Source of the DNA: a bacterium
GTDB taxonomy: Bacteria > Gemmatimonadota > Gemmatimonadetes > Gemmatimonadales > Gemmatimonadaceae
Assembly (NCBI GenBank): GCA_021802745.1
Contig: JAJZRK010000001.1
Span: forward strand, 11,793-75,792
Direction: 5' to 3'
DNA: 64,000 nt
The notes under the pieces: generated by a model
The model's database searches: none
What the model was told of the DNA's origin: nothing
Seen by the model: only the letters and a program-made list of their open reading frames with translations
Translations under genes and position numbers: made by a program
Shown: positions 42,022 to 53,014 of the stretch, one piece after another
How positions within the stretch are numbered: the first letter of the stretch is position 1
How the letters are laid out: every line of letters starts with the position of its first letter

Positions 42022-43272
42022 ATGCAACGTCGGGTCTTTGTCCGCGATTCCGCCCTCGCGCTGGTGACGATGGGCTTGAGCCCAAGCTTCCTGCGCCGCA
42101 CCGCGCTGGGCATGGAACTGCACGAGGCCGCCAAGGGCAAGGTGCTCATCTGCCTGTTCCAGCGCGGCGCCGCCGACGCCCTGAACGTCGTGGTGCCGTT
42201 CGGCGAGGCGGCGTATTACGCGCTGCGCCCGGCCATCGCCATCGCGCCGCCCGCGCGCTCGGCCGGCGAGCGTGGCGCCATTGACCTTGACGGGTTCTTC
42301 GGGCTGCACCCCGCGCTGTCGCCGCTGAAGCCGCTGTGGGATCGTGGACTGCTCGCCCCCATCCACGCGGTGGGAAGCCCAAGCGCCACACGGTCGCACT
42401 TCGATGCGCAGGACTACTTGGAGAGCGCGACGCCCGACAACAAGGGAACGAGCGACGGCTGGCTGAACCGCTACCTCGCGACGTCGGGAACGTGCGAGCA
42501 ATGCACGCCGACGCCGTTCCGCGCGGTGGCGATGACGCCGCAGACGCCGCGCATCCTGCAGGGGAGCGCACCCACGGTGGCGATGAACTCGGTGGCCGAA
42601 TTCACGGTGCGGAGCGGAGGCACGCAGGCCGCGCAGCTCGAGGCGCTGTATCGCACCGGATCGGCCGACCTGGTCCACGGCACCGGCACCGAGATGTTCG
42701 AGGCGGTGAAGATGTTGCGCGCCGCGAACCCGCAGCGCTATCAGCCGGCGAACGGCGCGGCGTATCCCGCGACGCAGTTCGGGCAGCGCCTCCTCTCCAT
42801 CGCGCAGCTGATCAAGGCGGGCGTGGGGCTCGAGGTGGCGTTTGCCGACGTCGGCGGATGGGACACGCATGTCAACCAGGGCGGCGCCACCGGACCGCTG
42901 GCCCAGCGGCTTACCGATTTCGGCGCGTCCATCGGCGCGCTTGCCACCGACCTCGGCGATCGCATGCAGGACGTGGTGATCATCACGATGTCGGAGTTCG
43001 GGCGCATGGCGCGCCAGAACGGTAACGGCGGCACCGACCACGGCCACGCCGGGGCCATGCTCGTCATCGGGGGACGGGTGAACGGACATCGCGTGCACGG
43101 GCGGTGGCCCGGCCTGGCCGCCGAGCAGCTCTATGAGGGCCGCGACCTCGCGCTCACCACCGATTTTCGGGCGGTCTTCGCGGAGGTCGCGATGAAGCAC
43201 CTTGGCGCGCGGAAGTTGGACGCGCTGTTCCCGGGGTACACGCCGGCCGCGCTACCCGGAGTCCTTGGATAG
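42022..43272 (+). CDS. DUF1501 family exported protein
   Basis: A 416-aa DUF1501 protein with a twin-arginine-type leader (MQRRVFVRDSALALVTMGL). The domain resembles the sulfatase/alkaline phosphatase fold, with GKVLICLFQRGAADALNVVVPFG, GGWDTHVNQGG, IITMSEFGRMARQNGNGGTDHGHAGAM (cited as a motif span) and HRVHGRWPGL. The histidines and acids in DTHVN and TDHGHA are candidate metal ligands. GGAGG overlaps the upstream stop region, nine bases before the ATG. It forms an operon with the DUF1800 gene. Tat export would suit a protein that folds with a cofactor. The pathway is unknown. Confidence 0.9.
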   Translation: MQRRVFVRDSALALVTMGLSPSFLRRTALGMELHEAAKGKVLICLFQRGAADALNVVVPFGEAAYYALRPAIAIAPPARSAGERGAIDLDGFFGLHPALSPLKPLWDRGLLAPIHAVGSPSATRSHFDAQDYLESATPDNKGTSDGWLNRYLATSGTCEQCTPTPFRAVAMTPQTPRILQGSAPTVAMNSVAEFTVRSGGTQAAQLEALYRTGSADLVHGTGTEMFEAVKMLRAANPQRYQPANGAAYPATQFGQRLLSIAQLIKAGVGLEVAFADVGGWDTHVNQGGATGPLAQRLTDFGASIGALATDLGDRMQDVVIITMSEFGRMARQNGNGGTDHGHAGAMLVIGGRVNGHRVHGRWPGLAAEQLYEGRDLALTTDFRAVFAEVAMKHLGARKLDALFPGYTPAALPGVLG

Positions 43273-43281
43273 CCAGCACGT

Positions 43282-43319
43282 GCTACAAAAAGCCCGGTGC
43301 GCGCGGGTAGTTTTGCAGC
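43282..43319 (+). terminator. Possible terminator-like hairpin before the deacetylase gene
   Basis: GCTACAAAAAGCCCG and CGGGTAGTTTTGCAGC pair imperfectly around a GC-rich loop, giving a GC stem with A-rich and T-rich flanks. It starts 10 bp after the DUF1501 stop and ends at the base before the next ATG. It would also block any Shine-Dalgarno for that gene. Confidence 0.4.
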
Positions 43320-44213
43320 ATGCGTCGCATTCGATTTTTCGCGCTGCTGGCGTGCCTTGGGGCGCGCCCGGCGCTGTCCCAGGCTTCCGGGTCGGCCCTG
43401 CCGTACAAGATCCCGATCCTGCAGTACCACCTCATCGGCGACACCGACAGCCGGTGGAAGCGTTCGCGCGACGGGTTTCGCCGCGACCTGCAGCTGCTGT
43501 ACGATCGAGGCTACCGACCCATCACCGTCGCGCAGCTGCTCGACCGGCGATTCGACATTCCGCGTGGCACCTCACCGGTGGTGGTCACGTTCGACGACGC
43601 CTCCCCAGGGCAGTTCTCGTACATCGAGCGCAGCGGAAAGCTCGAGATTGACTCGAACAGCGCTGTGGGCATCTGGCTCGCGTTCAGCCGGACGCACCCG
43701 GACTGGAAGCCGCGCGCCACCTTCTGCCTGCTCCCCGCCGCGAACGACGGGCACGCGTTCTTCGGAGACACGGGCGTGGCCGGCCAGAAGTCCGTGTGGC
43801 GCCTCTCGAAGGTGCGCTTCCTCGCGCAGCAGGGCTTCGAGTTGTGCAATCACACGCTCTGGCATGCACGGCTCGACCGGCGCGGTGAGGCCGCGGTGCA
43901 GGAGCAGATTGCGCGCGGCGACCTGGCGATAGACTCGGCGGTGGCCGGCTATCGGGTGCGCACGTTCGCCCTTCCGCTCGGGTTGTGGCCCCGCAACAAG
44001 GCGCTGGCGCGCGCGGGGACCTGGAGCGACCCGAAGAGCGGGCGTACGGTGCGCTACCGCTTCGACGCGATTCTCGAGGTCACCGGCGCGCTGGAGGGTA
44101 CGCCCTACGGGCCCGGGTTCGACCCATTCGCGATTCCGCGCACGCAGGTGATCGGCGACAACCTCGGGAAGCTGCTGGACGCCATTGAACCGAAGCGATT
44201 CAGGCCACGATAG
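43320..44213 (+). CDS. Secreted polysaccharide deacetylase (NodB-like)
   Basis: A 297-aa carbohydrate esterase 4 family protein with a signal peptide (MRRIRFFALLACLGARPALSQASG). The NodB core has PILQYHLIG at the start, VVVTFDDAS (catalytic Asp pair, residues ~87-95) and the zinc histidines in CNHTLWH (HxxxH). ATFCLLPAANDGHAFFG is the F-x-P strand. It removes acyl groups from peptidoglycan or exopolysaccharide outside the cytoplasm. The insert between TFDD and ATFCL (~30 residues) is longer than in minimal NodB domains. The ATG directly follows a hairpin, with no ribosome site seen. Confidence 0.88.
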   Translation: MRRIRFFALLACLGARPALSQASGSALPYKIPILQYHLIGDTDSRWKRSRDGFRRDLQLLYDRGYRPITVAQLLDRRFDIPRGTSPVVVTFDDASPGQFSYIERSGKLEIDSNSAVGIWLAFSRTHPDWKPRATFCLLPAANDGHAFFGDTGVAGQKSVWRLSKVRFLAQQGFELCNHTLWHARLDRRGEAAVQEQIARGDLAIDSAVAGYRVRTFALPLGLWPRNKALARAGTWSDPKSGRTVRYRFDAILEVTGALEGTPYGPGFDPFAIPRTQVIGDNLGKLLDAIEPKRFRPR

Positions 44214-44234
44214 GCTTGACCCGCGCGTGAGGTC

Positions 44235-44825
44235 TCAGGCGCGGCCGCGCAGCGCCTCGATGGCGCGGTCAATGGCGTCGCGCTGGGCCGGGTGCGGCGC
44301 GGTGCGGCGGAGCGTTGTGAAGGTCTCGAGCGCGAGTTGGAGCGCAGCGGGGTCGTCCTCGGCTGCACCTACCGACGCCGCATTGTCGGCGAGGTTGGCC
44401 CGCGCGAGGTCATCGTCGGGAAAACGCTCCGTCACCTGCAGCCACCGCGTCATGCGCGCGCGCGGGTCCGTCTCGGTGAGCGCCCACAGGTGCCAGGCGC
44501 CGCGATGGCCGGGATCGGCGGTGATCGCCCGCGACGCCAGGGCTCCCACGACCTCAGGACCGCGCCCCGTCAGCCAGTAGGCGTTGGCCAAGCGCACCAG
44601 CGCGCGCGCATGGTTGGGTTCGCGCTGCACCACGACCTCCATCAGCGGCCCGAGCACCTCGGGAATTGCCGCGTGCGCATCGGCCGCCATGAAGAGTTCC
44701 TCGGTGGACGACGCCTCGGCGAGGGTGTTGAGCTCGCCGAGCAGTCGGGCCACTTCACGGTGCCCCTTGTAGGACTCGACGATCACCGTGAGGCGGGAAA
44801 GCGTGTGGCCGCGTGGTGTGGACAT
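44235..44825 (-). CDS. TPR-like helical repeat protein
   Basis: A 196-aa soluble all-helical protein. Residues ~55-155 show tetratricopeptide-style spacing (LVRLANAYWLTGRGPEVVGALASRAITADPGHRGAWHLWALTE; ARMTRWLQVTERFPDDDLARANLADNAASVG, cited as spans). The ends are also helical. It probably acts as a protein-protein scaffold. The ATG at 44825 has no clear ribosome site. It is convergent with the deacetylase gene (21-bp gap) and divergent from rho. Confidence 0.75.
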   Translation of the reverse strand: MSTPRGHTLSRLTVIVESYKGHREVARLLGELNTLAEASSTEELFMAADAHAAIPEVLGPLMEVVVQREPNHARALVRLANAYWLTGRGPEVVGALASRAITADPGHRGAWHLWALTETDPRARMTRWLQVTERFPDDDLARANLADNAASVGAAEDDPAALQLALETFTTLRRTAPHPAQRDAIDRAIEALRGRA

Positions 44826-45255
44826 GGCCCCAATTTATGCGGGTTCCGGGGATAAACGGGCGGCGGGAGGGTTGCGCGAATGCACGGTCCGCACCATACT
44901 CCACCCCAGTCGGTCTGCGCGTTGCGCACGCCGGTGAACGCACCCTTCCGCCTCTGCCGACTGGTTTGCGGCATGCGACTCCGGCGCCGAGCGTCGCGAG
45001 TGACGGTGTGTCCGTTTGCTCTTGCCGGGCCCCGTGACGTTCCGTGGCCTGGGATACCGAGGCGCCTCGCGCGCCCTGTCTCGTCCGATTTCATCAAAGG
45101 TTTGCATGTTGGCGCGCCACGGGCGCGCGCAGTCCGTGGAAGTCACGGGCCCTTGTCCCAGAGGAAGGCGTCGGAGTGCCCACTCCCAGCATGGTCGGAC
45201 CGCGTGCGCGCGATCTCGGCCCCTATCGTTTCGAATCATCACCACCTACAGACGC
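44826..45255 (+). other. Leader region of rho (about 430 bp, no gene seen)
   Basis: Between the TPR gene start and the rho ATG no convincing coding sequence is visible on either strand. A weak promoter-like pair, TTGCGC (44872) and CATACT (44895) with a 17-bp gap, would give a 5' untranslated leader of about 350 nt. Long leaders are known for rho genes that control their own level by Rho-dependent attenuation; that role here is inferred from length only. Confidence 0.4.
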
Positions 45256-46832
<1,577 letters not shown>

Positions 46833-46833
<1 letters not shown>

Positions 46834-46886
46834 TCGGCGCGACGCCGACCACCACGAGGGCGCGCGACGCAGGTCGCGCGCCCTCG
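46833..46886. terminator. Tandem hairpin terminator between rho and FkbM gene
   Basis: Two hairpins in tandem: GTCGGCG/CGCCGAC with a CGA loop (46833-46849), and a perfect 14-bp stem starting CGAGGGCGCG with a GCAG loop (46855-46886), followed by TTGCC. It lies between convergent stop codons (46833 and 46891), so it can serve both genes. Confidence 0.85.
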
Positions 46887-46890
46887 TTGC

Positions 46891-47757
46891 CTACAGGCGC
46901 TCCTCGGGCACGAGCAAGCTCTCGTCGCCGCCCGTCCGGCCGGTGGGCAGGAAGCGGCCGGAGCGGCGGTCCCACTGCAGAAGGTGGTAGCGGTATCGCG
47001 CCGCCCACTCCAGCACGTCATTGGCCGACTGGCCGTGGGTGGACATCCAGTAATTCTCGAACTCCGCGAGGATCAGCGGCCGGAATCGCGTGACGGTGCG
47101 GTGCGCGCCGGCAAGCACCATCAGCTCGGCGCCCTCGACGTCAAGCTTCATGAAATCGAGGCGGGTCAGGCCGGCGGCGTCGGCCCAGTCGTCGAGCGGA
47201 CGCATGTCCACCGTGAGATGGCCGCCGCCGGCAGGCACCACCGCCGCGGTTCCGGAGTCGGCGCCGGTCACGCTCGACCGGAGCCACATGTCCACCGGAC
47301 GCGCGGCGTCGCCGAGGGCGAGGGGAGAGATGGTGACCGTGATCAGCGCGTTGTCGGCCACCGCCCGCTCGAGCCGTGCGCGGTTGGCAGGCACCGGTTC
47401 AAACGCATACACGCGTGCGCCGGGCCCAAGCCGACGCGCGAGCGGAACGGTCCACGCGCCGACACTGGCACCGACGTCGAGCACCACGGCGTCTGGCGCC
47501 AGCCGGGCGAGCACGGCGCCCCGAAGCGCGTCGTCCCAGAGCCCCAGCAGGACGGCGCGCCCCTCGGCGGCATCGCGCAGGTCCCAGGTCATGAGGCTGC
47601 CGTCCTTCATACGCACGGTGCAATGCGGATCGGCGCTCCCCCGCAGCGGCAGCAGCAGGCGTCGGAGAACGTCCGCCACCTGCCACTTGCCGCGGAAATG
47701 CGGCAGCGCCCGGCTCGCGCCGCACACCGCATCGAACAGGCGCCGCCCAACCGCCAT
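46891..47757 (-). CDS. FkbM family SAM-dependent methyltransferase
   Basis: A 288-aa methyltransferase. The Rossmann SAM site is VVLDVGASVGAWTVPLARRLG (motif I, residues ~90-110), with the acidic end of strand 2 in VYAFEPVPANRARLE. The FkbM hallmark is LTRLDFMKLDVEGAELMVLAGA. Family members O-methylate sugars or other polar metabolites. The ATG at 47757 lies 3 bp past the stop of the upstream dipeptidase, making it the third gene of an operon with a membrane glycosyltransferase and an M20 peptidase. That setting suggests methylation of a surface glycan, which is an inference. Confidence 0.88.
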   Translation of the reverse strand: MAVGRRLFDAVCGASRALPHFRGKWQVADVLRRLLLPLRGSADPHCTVRMKDGSLMTWDLRDAAEGRAVLLGLWDDALRGAVLARLAPDAVVLDVGASVGAWTVPLARRLGPGARVYAFEPVPANRARLERAVADNALITVTISPLALGDAARPVDMWLRSSVTGADSGTAAVVPAGGGHLTVDMRPLDDWADAAGLTRLDFMKLDVEGAELMVLAGAHRTVTRFRPLILAEFENYWMSTHGQSANDVLEWAARYRYHLLQWDRRSGRFLPTGRTGGDESLLVPEERL

Positions 47758-47759
47758 GC

Positions 47760-49139
47760 CTACTTCTTCCCGCCGAGTTCCTCGAACAGCGCGGCGATGG
47801 CGCGCATGCCCTTGCTGAAGTTCTCGACGCTGATCCACTCGTCGGGAGCGTGCGCATTCTCGCCGGGCAGTCCGAAACCCATCAGCAGCACGGGAACGCC
47901 GAGGATGCGCTCGAAGTCGCCCACCACGGGAATGGAGCCGCCCTCACCCGTGACGACCGGGTCGCGGCCGAAGGCCGCGAACAGCGCCTTCTTTGCCGCC
48001 TCGAACAGCGGCCCTTCGAGGTCGGCGCGCCACGGCTTGCCGCCGTGCAGGTGCTCTACCGTCACCGTGACGCCCTTCGGCGTGACCTTGGCAACGTGCT
48101 TCTTCATGAGCGCCTCGATCGTCGCCGGCTCCTGGTCGGGAACCAAGCGGCAGCTCACCTTGGCCATGCTGACGCCGGGGAGCACCGTCTTGGCACCTTC
48201 GCCGGTGTAGCCGCTGAGCAGGCCGTTCACTTCGCACGTCGGCCGCGTCCAGAGCTTCTCGAGCACCGTGTACTGCGGCTCGTAGCCCAGCGCCGGGGCG
48301 CCGACCTCCTTGCGGAATTCCTCTTCGTCGAAGGGAAGCTTGCGCATGCCGGCGATGACGGCGGGCGGGAACGGGCGCACCGCATCGTAGAAGCCGTCAA
48401 TGGCCACCTTGCCATTCTCGTCGTGCATCGTGGCGAGGATGCGGGCGAGCGCCATCGCGGGGTTCACCACCGCGCCGCCGTAGCTGCCCGAGTGCAGGTC
48501 GCTCGCCGGGCCGCGCACGTTGATCTCGAAGTACGCGAGGCCGCGCAGCGAGCTCAGGATGCTCGGGATGCCCGGCGCGAACATGGACGAGTCGGAGATC
48601 ACGACGCCGTCGCAGGCAAGCCGCTGCTTGTGCTGCTCGATGAACGGGGCAAGGTTCTCGCTGCCGACTTCCTCCTCCCCTTCGGCGATGACGATCACGT
48701 TGACGGGCAGCTTGCCGCGGACCTCGAGCATGGTCTCGAGTGCGGCGATATGTGCGAAGAGCTGGCCCTTGTCGTCCACGCTACCGCGGGCAAAGAGCTT
48801 GCCCTCGCGAATGGTCGGCTCGAAGGCGGGCGTGGTCCATAGATTGAGCGGTTCGGCCGGCTGCACATCATAGTGGCCATAGACGAGGAACGTGGGCGCG
48901 CCGGCCGGCGCCTTCCGCCACTCGGCGAGCACTACCGGGTGTCCGGGCGTCGGGCACGTTTCGACCGTGAATCCCATCTTGGCAAAGCGTCCATGCACCC
49001 AGGCGGCAGCGCGCTGGGTATCCGTCTTGTGTTCCGCCTTCGCGCTGACACTTGGAATGCGGAGAAAGTCGAACAGGTCGTTGAGCAGCTGCCCTTCACG
49101 CTCGGCAAAGCGCTTTTCAAGATCGGCCGGGATGGTCAT
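47760..49139 (-). CDS. M20 family dipeptidase
   Basis: A 459-aa metallopeptidase of the M20 dipeptidase group (carnosinase/PepV-like). Dizinc ligands and catalytic residues: LVYGHYDVQPAEP (His, Asp), FARGSVDDKGQ (bridging Asp), AEGEEEVGS (catalytic Glu pair), ISDSSMFAPG (Asp), and GENAHAPDEWI (final His). The LHSGSYGG segment in the lid domain is typical for the group. It cleaves dipeptides in the cytoplasm. The ATG overlaps the stop of the glycosyltransferase gene (ATGA), with GGAG five bases upstream. Why a peptidase sits in a glycan-like operon is unclear. Confidence 0.92.
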   Translation of the reverse strand: MTIPADLEKRFAEREGQLLNDLFDFLRIPSVSAKAEHKTDTQRAAAWVHGRFAKMGFTVETCPTPGHPVVLAEWRKAPAGAPTFLVYGHYDVQPAEPLNLWTTPAFEPTIREGKLFARGSVDDKGQLFAHIAALETMLEVRGKLPVNVIVIAEGEEEVGSENLAPFIEQHKQRLACDGVVISDSSMFAPGIPSILSSLRGLAYFEINVRGPASDLHSGSYGGAVVNPAMALARILATMHDENGKVAIDGFYDAVRPFPPAVIAGMRKLPFDEEEFRKEVGAPALGYEPQYTVLEKLWTRPTCEVNGLLSGYTGEGAKTVLPGVSMAKVSCRLVPDQEPATIEALMKKHVAKVTPKGVTVTVEHLHGGKPWRADLEGPLFEAAKKALFAAFGRDPVVTGEGGSIPVVGDFERILGVPVLLMGFGLPGENAHAPDEWISVENFSKGMRAIAALFEELGGKK

Positions 49140-50734
49140 CGGGACTCCGGAATGGACGGCGTAGAATGCCCGGGCCAGCCGCCGCGCCAGTCGCGGAGCA
49201 GCCAGGCGCGCTGGCGCCCGAGCAGGAGACCGTGGGCAGATCGCACCACGGGGGGGCCTTGATCTATGCGTGAAAAATATGGTGCGAGCGCCACGATGGG
49301 GGCTGGCGCCGTCGTTGACGCCCCTGCGGACGCCTCGTCCAGCACCAGCACCAGCGCATCGCCGGGTGCCGCGCGCTCCCGGAAGCCGGGCCACAAATCG
49401 TACTGATTGGCGCGCCCGCCGAGGTTGGTGGAGAAGACGCCGATGCTGTCGGCGCCCGTTTGCCGCCCACCCCACGCGAGTTGCGCCGCTTGCTGATAGC
49501 GGTCGGCCGCCACCCAGACGTGCCGCGGCACGGGTTCACCCCGTCCCGCTGACCGGGCGGCGCGCGTGACATCGCCAACGGTGCTGGCCACGGCATCCCA
49601 CCCATACGCCTGACTTACCGGATCGCGCCCTGGACGCAGTCCGAGTCGCGGCGCGAGCAGCGTGGCGGCGTCAACGTACACGATCACCGCGAGCGCCGCG
49701 CCCAGCCACAGGCCGGCGTGCAGCCAGGTACGGCGCGCCGCGCGCGTCGCCTCCACGGAGAGCAGCACGATGGCCGGGAGCCAGGCGGAGGCGGGCCAGT
49801 TGGCCTCGACGTTCTTGCGCGTGGCGCTCCAGGCAAAGAACACGATGATGAACACGCTGACGGTGCCCAGCAGGCGCCGCACCGCGTCCTCCCGCCGGTG
49901 CAGGGCGCGCCAGACGGCACCGACGAACAGGACGAAGAGGATGGGCGAGGTAAGCCCCGCCTGGCCGCCGACGAAATTGAGTTCGCGGTTCAGCACCGCG
50001 CCGAGGCCTGCCGCCTTCGGGGTGCCGAGGCCATGCCCGAGCTGGAAGGCGAAGGACGTCCACTCGTGGGTGGCGTTCCACCACAGGTTGGGCGCGAGCA
50101 CGAGCGACGCCACCGCCACGGCCACGTAGGGACCCGGCTCGCGGAATCGCGCGCGGAGCGGCGCATACACTGCGCACGACAGGGCCACGGCGGCGGGGAC
50201 GAGCACCGCCGTGTATTTGGAGAGCATCGCCGCACCGATCGCGAGGCCGGCAATGCTCCACCAGCGCAGCGAGGCGCGCGATCCGGCTGGCTGTTCGAGC
50301 GCCTCGACCACGGCGTGCAGCGTCCACGCCAGCGCACAGAAGAGCGGCGCGTCAGGCGTCGCCAGCACATAGCCCGCGGCGGCGAGCGGCACGCAGGCGA
50401 AGATCAGCGACGCCACGAGCGCCGCAGCATCCCCGCCCAGACGGCGCGCGGTGCGCAGCACCGCGAACCCGGCGAGCGTGCCGGCGAGCACCGAGCCGAG
50501 CCGCACGCCAAAGGCGGAGTCGCCGCCCAGCGCGACGAGCCAGGCGATGGCCGGCGGATGGTCAAAGTACCCCGCCGCCAGGCGGCGGCTCCATTCCCAG
50601 TAGTACGCCTCGTCGTTGGTCAGCGGAACGAGCGCCGACATCACCAGGCGCAGCACCGTGCCGGCGGCCAGCACCTGCAGGGCCGTCTTCCACTGCGAAC
50701 TGGCGGTGCCGGGTGCGGCGGAGAAATCGCTCAT
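49136..50734 (-). CDS. Membrane glycosyltransferase, ArnT/PMT-like (GT39/GT83 type)
   Basis: A 532-aa polytopic inner-membrane protein with about ten hydrophobic helices. The first periplasmic loop carries the family motif [14 protein letters not shown], whose acidic residue is expected to be catalytic, then [13 protein letters not shown]. Further helices include [39 protein letters not shown] and [18 protein letters not shown] ~130-residue soluble C-terminal domain faces the periplasm. The family transfers sugars from lipid-linked donors to lipid A or proteins. It is the first gene of a tightly packed three-gene operon. Confidence 0.88.
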   Translation of the reverse strand: MSDFSAAPGTASSQWKTALQVLAAGTVLRLVMSALVPLTNDEAYYWEWSRRLAAGYFDHPPAIAWLVALGGDSAFGVRLGSVLAGTLAGFAVLRTARRLGGDAAALVASLIFACVPLAAAGYVLATPDAPLFCALAWTLHAVVEALEQPAGSRASLRWWSIAGLAIGAAMLSKYTAVLVPAAVALSCAVYAPLRARFREPGPYVAVAVASLVLAPNLWWNATHEWTSFAFQLGHGLGTPKAAGLGAVLNRELNFVGGQAGLTSPILFVLFVGAVWRALHRREDAVRRLLGTVSVFIIVFFAWSATRKNVEANWPASAWLPAIVLLSVEATRAARRTWLHAGLWLGAALAVIVYVDAATLLAPRLGLRPGRDPVSQAYGWDAVASTVGDVTRAARSAGRGEPVPRHVWVAADRYQQAAQLAWGGRQTGADSIGVFSTNLGGRANQYDLWPGFRERAAPGDALVLVLDEASAGASTTAPAPIVALAPYFSRIDQGPPVVRSAHGLLLGRQRAWLLRDWRGGWPGHSTPSIPESR

Positions 50735-50815
50735 GAAACGAAGAGGCGGAACAAGTTCATTAGGTTGGAGAATCTACGCGTCCGTACGCCCCTCCGCCCC
50801 TCCGCCCCGCGCCCC

Positions 50816-52849
50816 GTGCCCAACCGTCTCGCACTCGAAACCTCGCCGTACCTGCGCCAGCACATGGACAATCCCGTGGACTGGCATCCGTGGGGGGACG
50901 AGGCGTTCGCGCGGGCGCGCGCCGAGGACAAGCCGCTGCTCCTCAGCGTCGGCTACGCGGCCTGTCACTGGTGTCATGTGATGGCCCACGAGTCGTTCGA
51001 GGACGCCGCCACCGCCGAACTGATGAACGCGGCGTTCGTGAACGTGAAGGTGGACCGCGAGGAGCGGCCGGACGTGGACGCCATCTACATGCGGGCGGTG
51101 CAGGCGCTCACGCGCCACGGCGGCTGGCCGATGACCGTCTTCCTGACGCCCGACGGCGCGCCGTTCTACGGCGGCACGTATTTCCCGCCGGACGACCGCC
51201 ATGGCTTGCCGGCGTTCCGACGGGTGCTCGCGAGTGTCGCGGAGGCGTGGCGCACGCGGCGCGACGATGTCGTGCAGGGCGCCGCCGCGCTGCTGCGCAT
51301 CTACGAGGAGCCTCCTCTGCCCCGCTCCGGGCGCGTGGATGCCGCCCTGCTCGACCGTGCGGCACGCAACGCGATGGCGCAGTACGACCATCGGCAGGGG
51401 GGATTTGGCGGCGCACCCAAGTTCCCGCCGACGATGACACTCGACTTCCTCCTGCGCCGCTGGGCGCGCACCGGCGATACGACGCTGCTGCAGGCGGTCC
51501 GGCACTCGTGGGACCACATGGTGCGCGGCGGCCTCTTCGACCAGGTGGGCGGTGGATTCCACCGGTACACGGTGGACGACATGTGGCTGGTGCCGCACTT
51601 CGAGAAGATGCTCTACGACAATGCGCTGCTCGTGCGACTGGGCGCGCATCTCTGGCAGGCAACGGCGGACCCGGCGGTGCGCGCAGCGACGGAGGCGACC
51701 CTCGAATGGGCCGAGCGCGAGATGACGTCGCCCGACGGCGGCTTCTATGCGTCGCTCGACGCCGACTCAGAGGGGCACGAGGGGCGATTCTACGTCTGGT
51801 CGCTCACCGACCTGGAGCGCGCGCTCGGTGACGATGTCGCCACGCTCGCTGCGTACTGGGGCGCCACCGCCGAGGGAAACTTCGAGGGAAGCAACATCCT
51901 CTGGCGGCGGCAGCCCGACGATGCCTGCGCGCGCGCACTCAAGATTGACGTCGCCGCTCTCCAGCAGACGGCGGCGCGCGGCCGGGCCAGCTTGCTGGCG
52001 GTCCGCGACCAGCGCGTGCGCCCCGCGCGCGACGAGAAGATCATCGCCAGCTGGAACGGCCTGATGCTTCGCGGCGTGGCGGAGTGCGCGCGGGTCTTCG
52101 GTGCCGCGCGGTGGCGCACCCTCGCCGAGCGCGCCGCCGAGTTCCTCGCGGTCCGGCTGGTGCGCGAGGGCCGTGCCTTCCGCGTGTTTGCCGGCGGCCG
52201 CGCACACATTGCCGGCTTCCTTGAGGATCATGCGGCGCTCGGGCTCGGGTTCCTCGCCATGTACGAGCTGACATTCGACGGCCGCTGGCTCGGGTGCGCA
52301 CGGGAGATGGCGGCCGCGTGCGAACGCTACTTCTGGGACGAGGCGGCCGGGGCGTTCTTCGACGCGGCGTCCGACGCGCCACCGCTCGTCACGCGACCGC
52401 GCGATGCCTACGACAACGCCGTTCCTTCGGGGACGGCACTGGCCGTGGATTTCCTGCAGCGGCTTGCCGCGCTCGACGGTGACGGCGTTGGCGCCGAGCG
52501 CGCGCGACAGGCGCTGGCGTCGCTGGCCGAGCCGATGGCACAGGCGCCGCTCGCTTTCGGGCACCTGCTGGGAGTGGCAGACGGCGAGGTGGACGGCATG
52601 GTGAGCGTCGTGCTCGCCGGCGCGGCCGATGCGAGGCAGTTCGCCCGCCTCGAACGGGCGGTCGCCGCCTCGTACGTGCCGGCGCTGGTGCTCGCGGATG
52701 GCTCCGCTCCCGGCCTTTCGATTGCCGAGGGCAAGCAGCCCGCCGACGGACGCGCGGTGGCCTATGTCTGCCGCGGCTTCAGTTGCGAGGCGCCGGCGGG
52801 CGACGCCGGCGAGTTGGCCCGCCAACTCGCCGACGCCGCCCGCGCCTAG
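50816..52849 (+). CDS. DUF255 thioredoxin-domain protein (YyaL/SSP411-like)
   Basis: A 677-aa protein of the YyaL/spermatogenesis-associated-20 family. The N-terminal thioredoxin-like domain (DUF255) starts with [26 protein letters not shown] and has the redox-type CHWCHVM (~Cys44/Cys47) and [13 protein letters not shown]. The C-terminal ~500 residues form an (alpha/alpha)6 barrel like N-acylglucosamine 2-epimerases ([52 protein letters not shown]). The cellular role is not established. The GTG at 50816 gives the standard family start. The leader is an 8-nt pyrimidine repeat (CGCCCCTC) with no Shine-Dalgarno. It is divergent from the glycosyltransferase gene. Confidence 0.92.
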   Translation: MPNRLALETSPYLRQHMDNPVDWHPWGDEAFARARAEDKPLLLSVGYAACHWCHVMAHESFEDAATAELMNAAFVNVKVDREERPDVDAIYMRAVQALTRHGGWPMTVFLTPDGAPFYGGTYFPPDDRHGLPAFRRVLASVAEAWRTRRDDVVQGAAALLRIYEEPPLPRSGRVDAALLDRAARNAMAQYDHRQGGFGGAPKFPPTMTLDFLLRRWARTGDTTLLQAVRHSWDHMVRGGLFDQVGGGFHRYTVDDMWLVPHFEKMLYDNALLVRLGAHLWQATADPAVRAATEATLEWAEREMTSPDGGFYASLDADSEGHEGRFYVWSLTDLERALGDDVATLAAYWGATAEGNFEGSNILWRRQPDDACARALKIDVAALQQTAARGRASLLAVRDQRVRPARDEKIIASWNGLMLRGVAECARVFGAARWRTLAERAAEFLAVRLVREGRAFRVFAGGRAHIAGFLEDHAALGLGFLAMYELTFDGRWLGCAREMAAACERYFWDEAAGAFFDAASDAPPLVTRPRDAYDNAVPSGTALAVDFLQRLAALDGDGVGAERARQALASLAEPMAQAPLAFGHLLGVADGEVDGMVSVVLAGAADARQFARLERAVAASYVPALVLADGSAPGLSIAEGKQPADGRAVAYVCRGFSCEAPAGDAGELARQLADAARA

Positions 52850-52852
52850 CGG

Positions 52853-53014
52853 TTAGAGATCCGCGCACGACTTGTTGATCTGTCGGCACTGCTCGCAGAT
52901 GAGCTTGCATTTGCGCCAGACCAGCGGACCGCCGCCGCAGTAGTCGCAGGGCAGGTCCTCGGCGCGCGGGGCCGGGCGCAACGCACCCGATGGTGCGCCG
53001 GCGGCATCCGTCAC
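52853..53014 (-). CDS. 53-aa zinc-ribbon protein coupled to nadC
   Basis: A very short gene. The GTG start (53014-53012) overlaps the nadC stop (GTGA), and it ends at TAA 52853-52855. The product has an Ala/Pro-rich N-terminus and a compact cysteine cluster, CDYCGGGPLVWRKCKLICEQC (a 21-residue span, residues ~23-43), giving two pairs of zinc ligands plus an extra Cys and a Cys at position 50. The tight overlap and the cysteine pattern make it credible despite its size. The function is unknown. Confidence 0.75.
   Translation of the reverse strand: MTDAAGAPSGALRPAPRAEDLPCDYCGGGPLVWRKCKLICEQCRQINKSCADL

Noticed and set aside
40120..43200. 1026-aa minus-strand open frame
   Set aside because: It is antisense to the DUF1800/DUF1501 operon, whose frames carry clear family motifs and a GGAGG site.
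44835..45245. 136-aa minus-strand frame in the rho leader
   Set aside because: No ribosome site, biased composition and no family; the region is better explained as rho leader.
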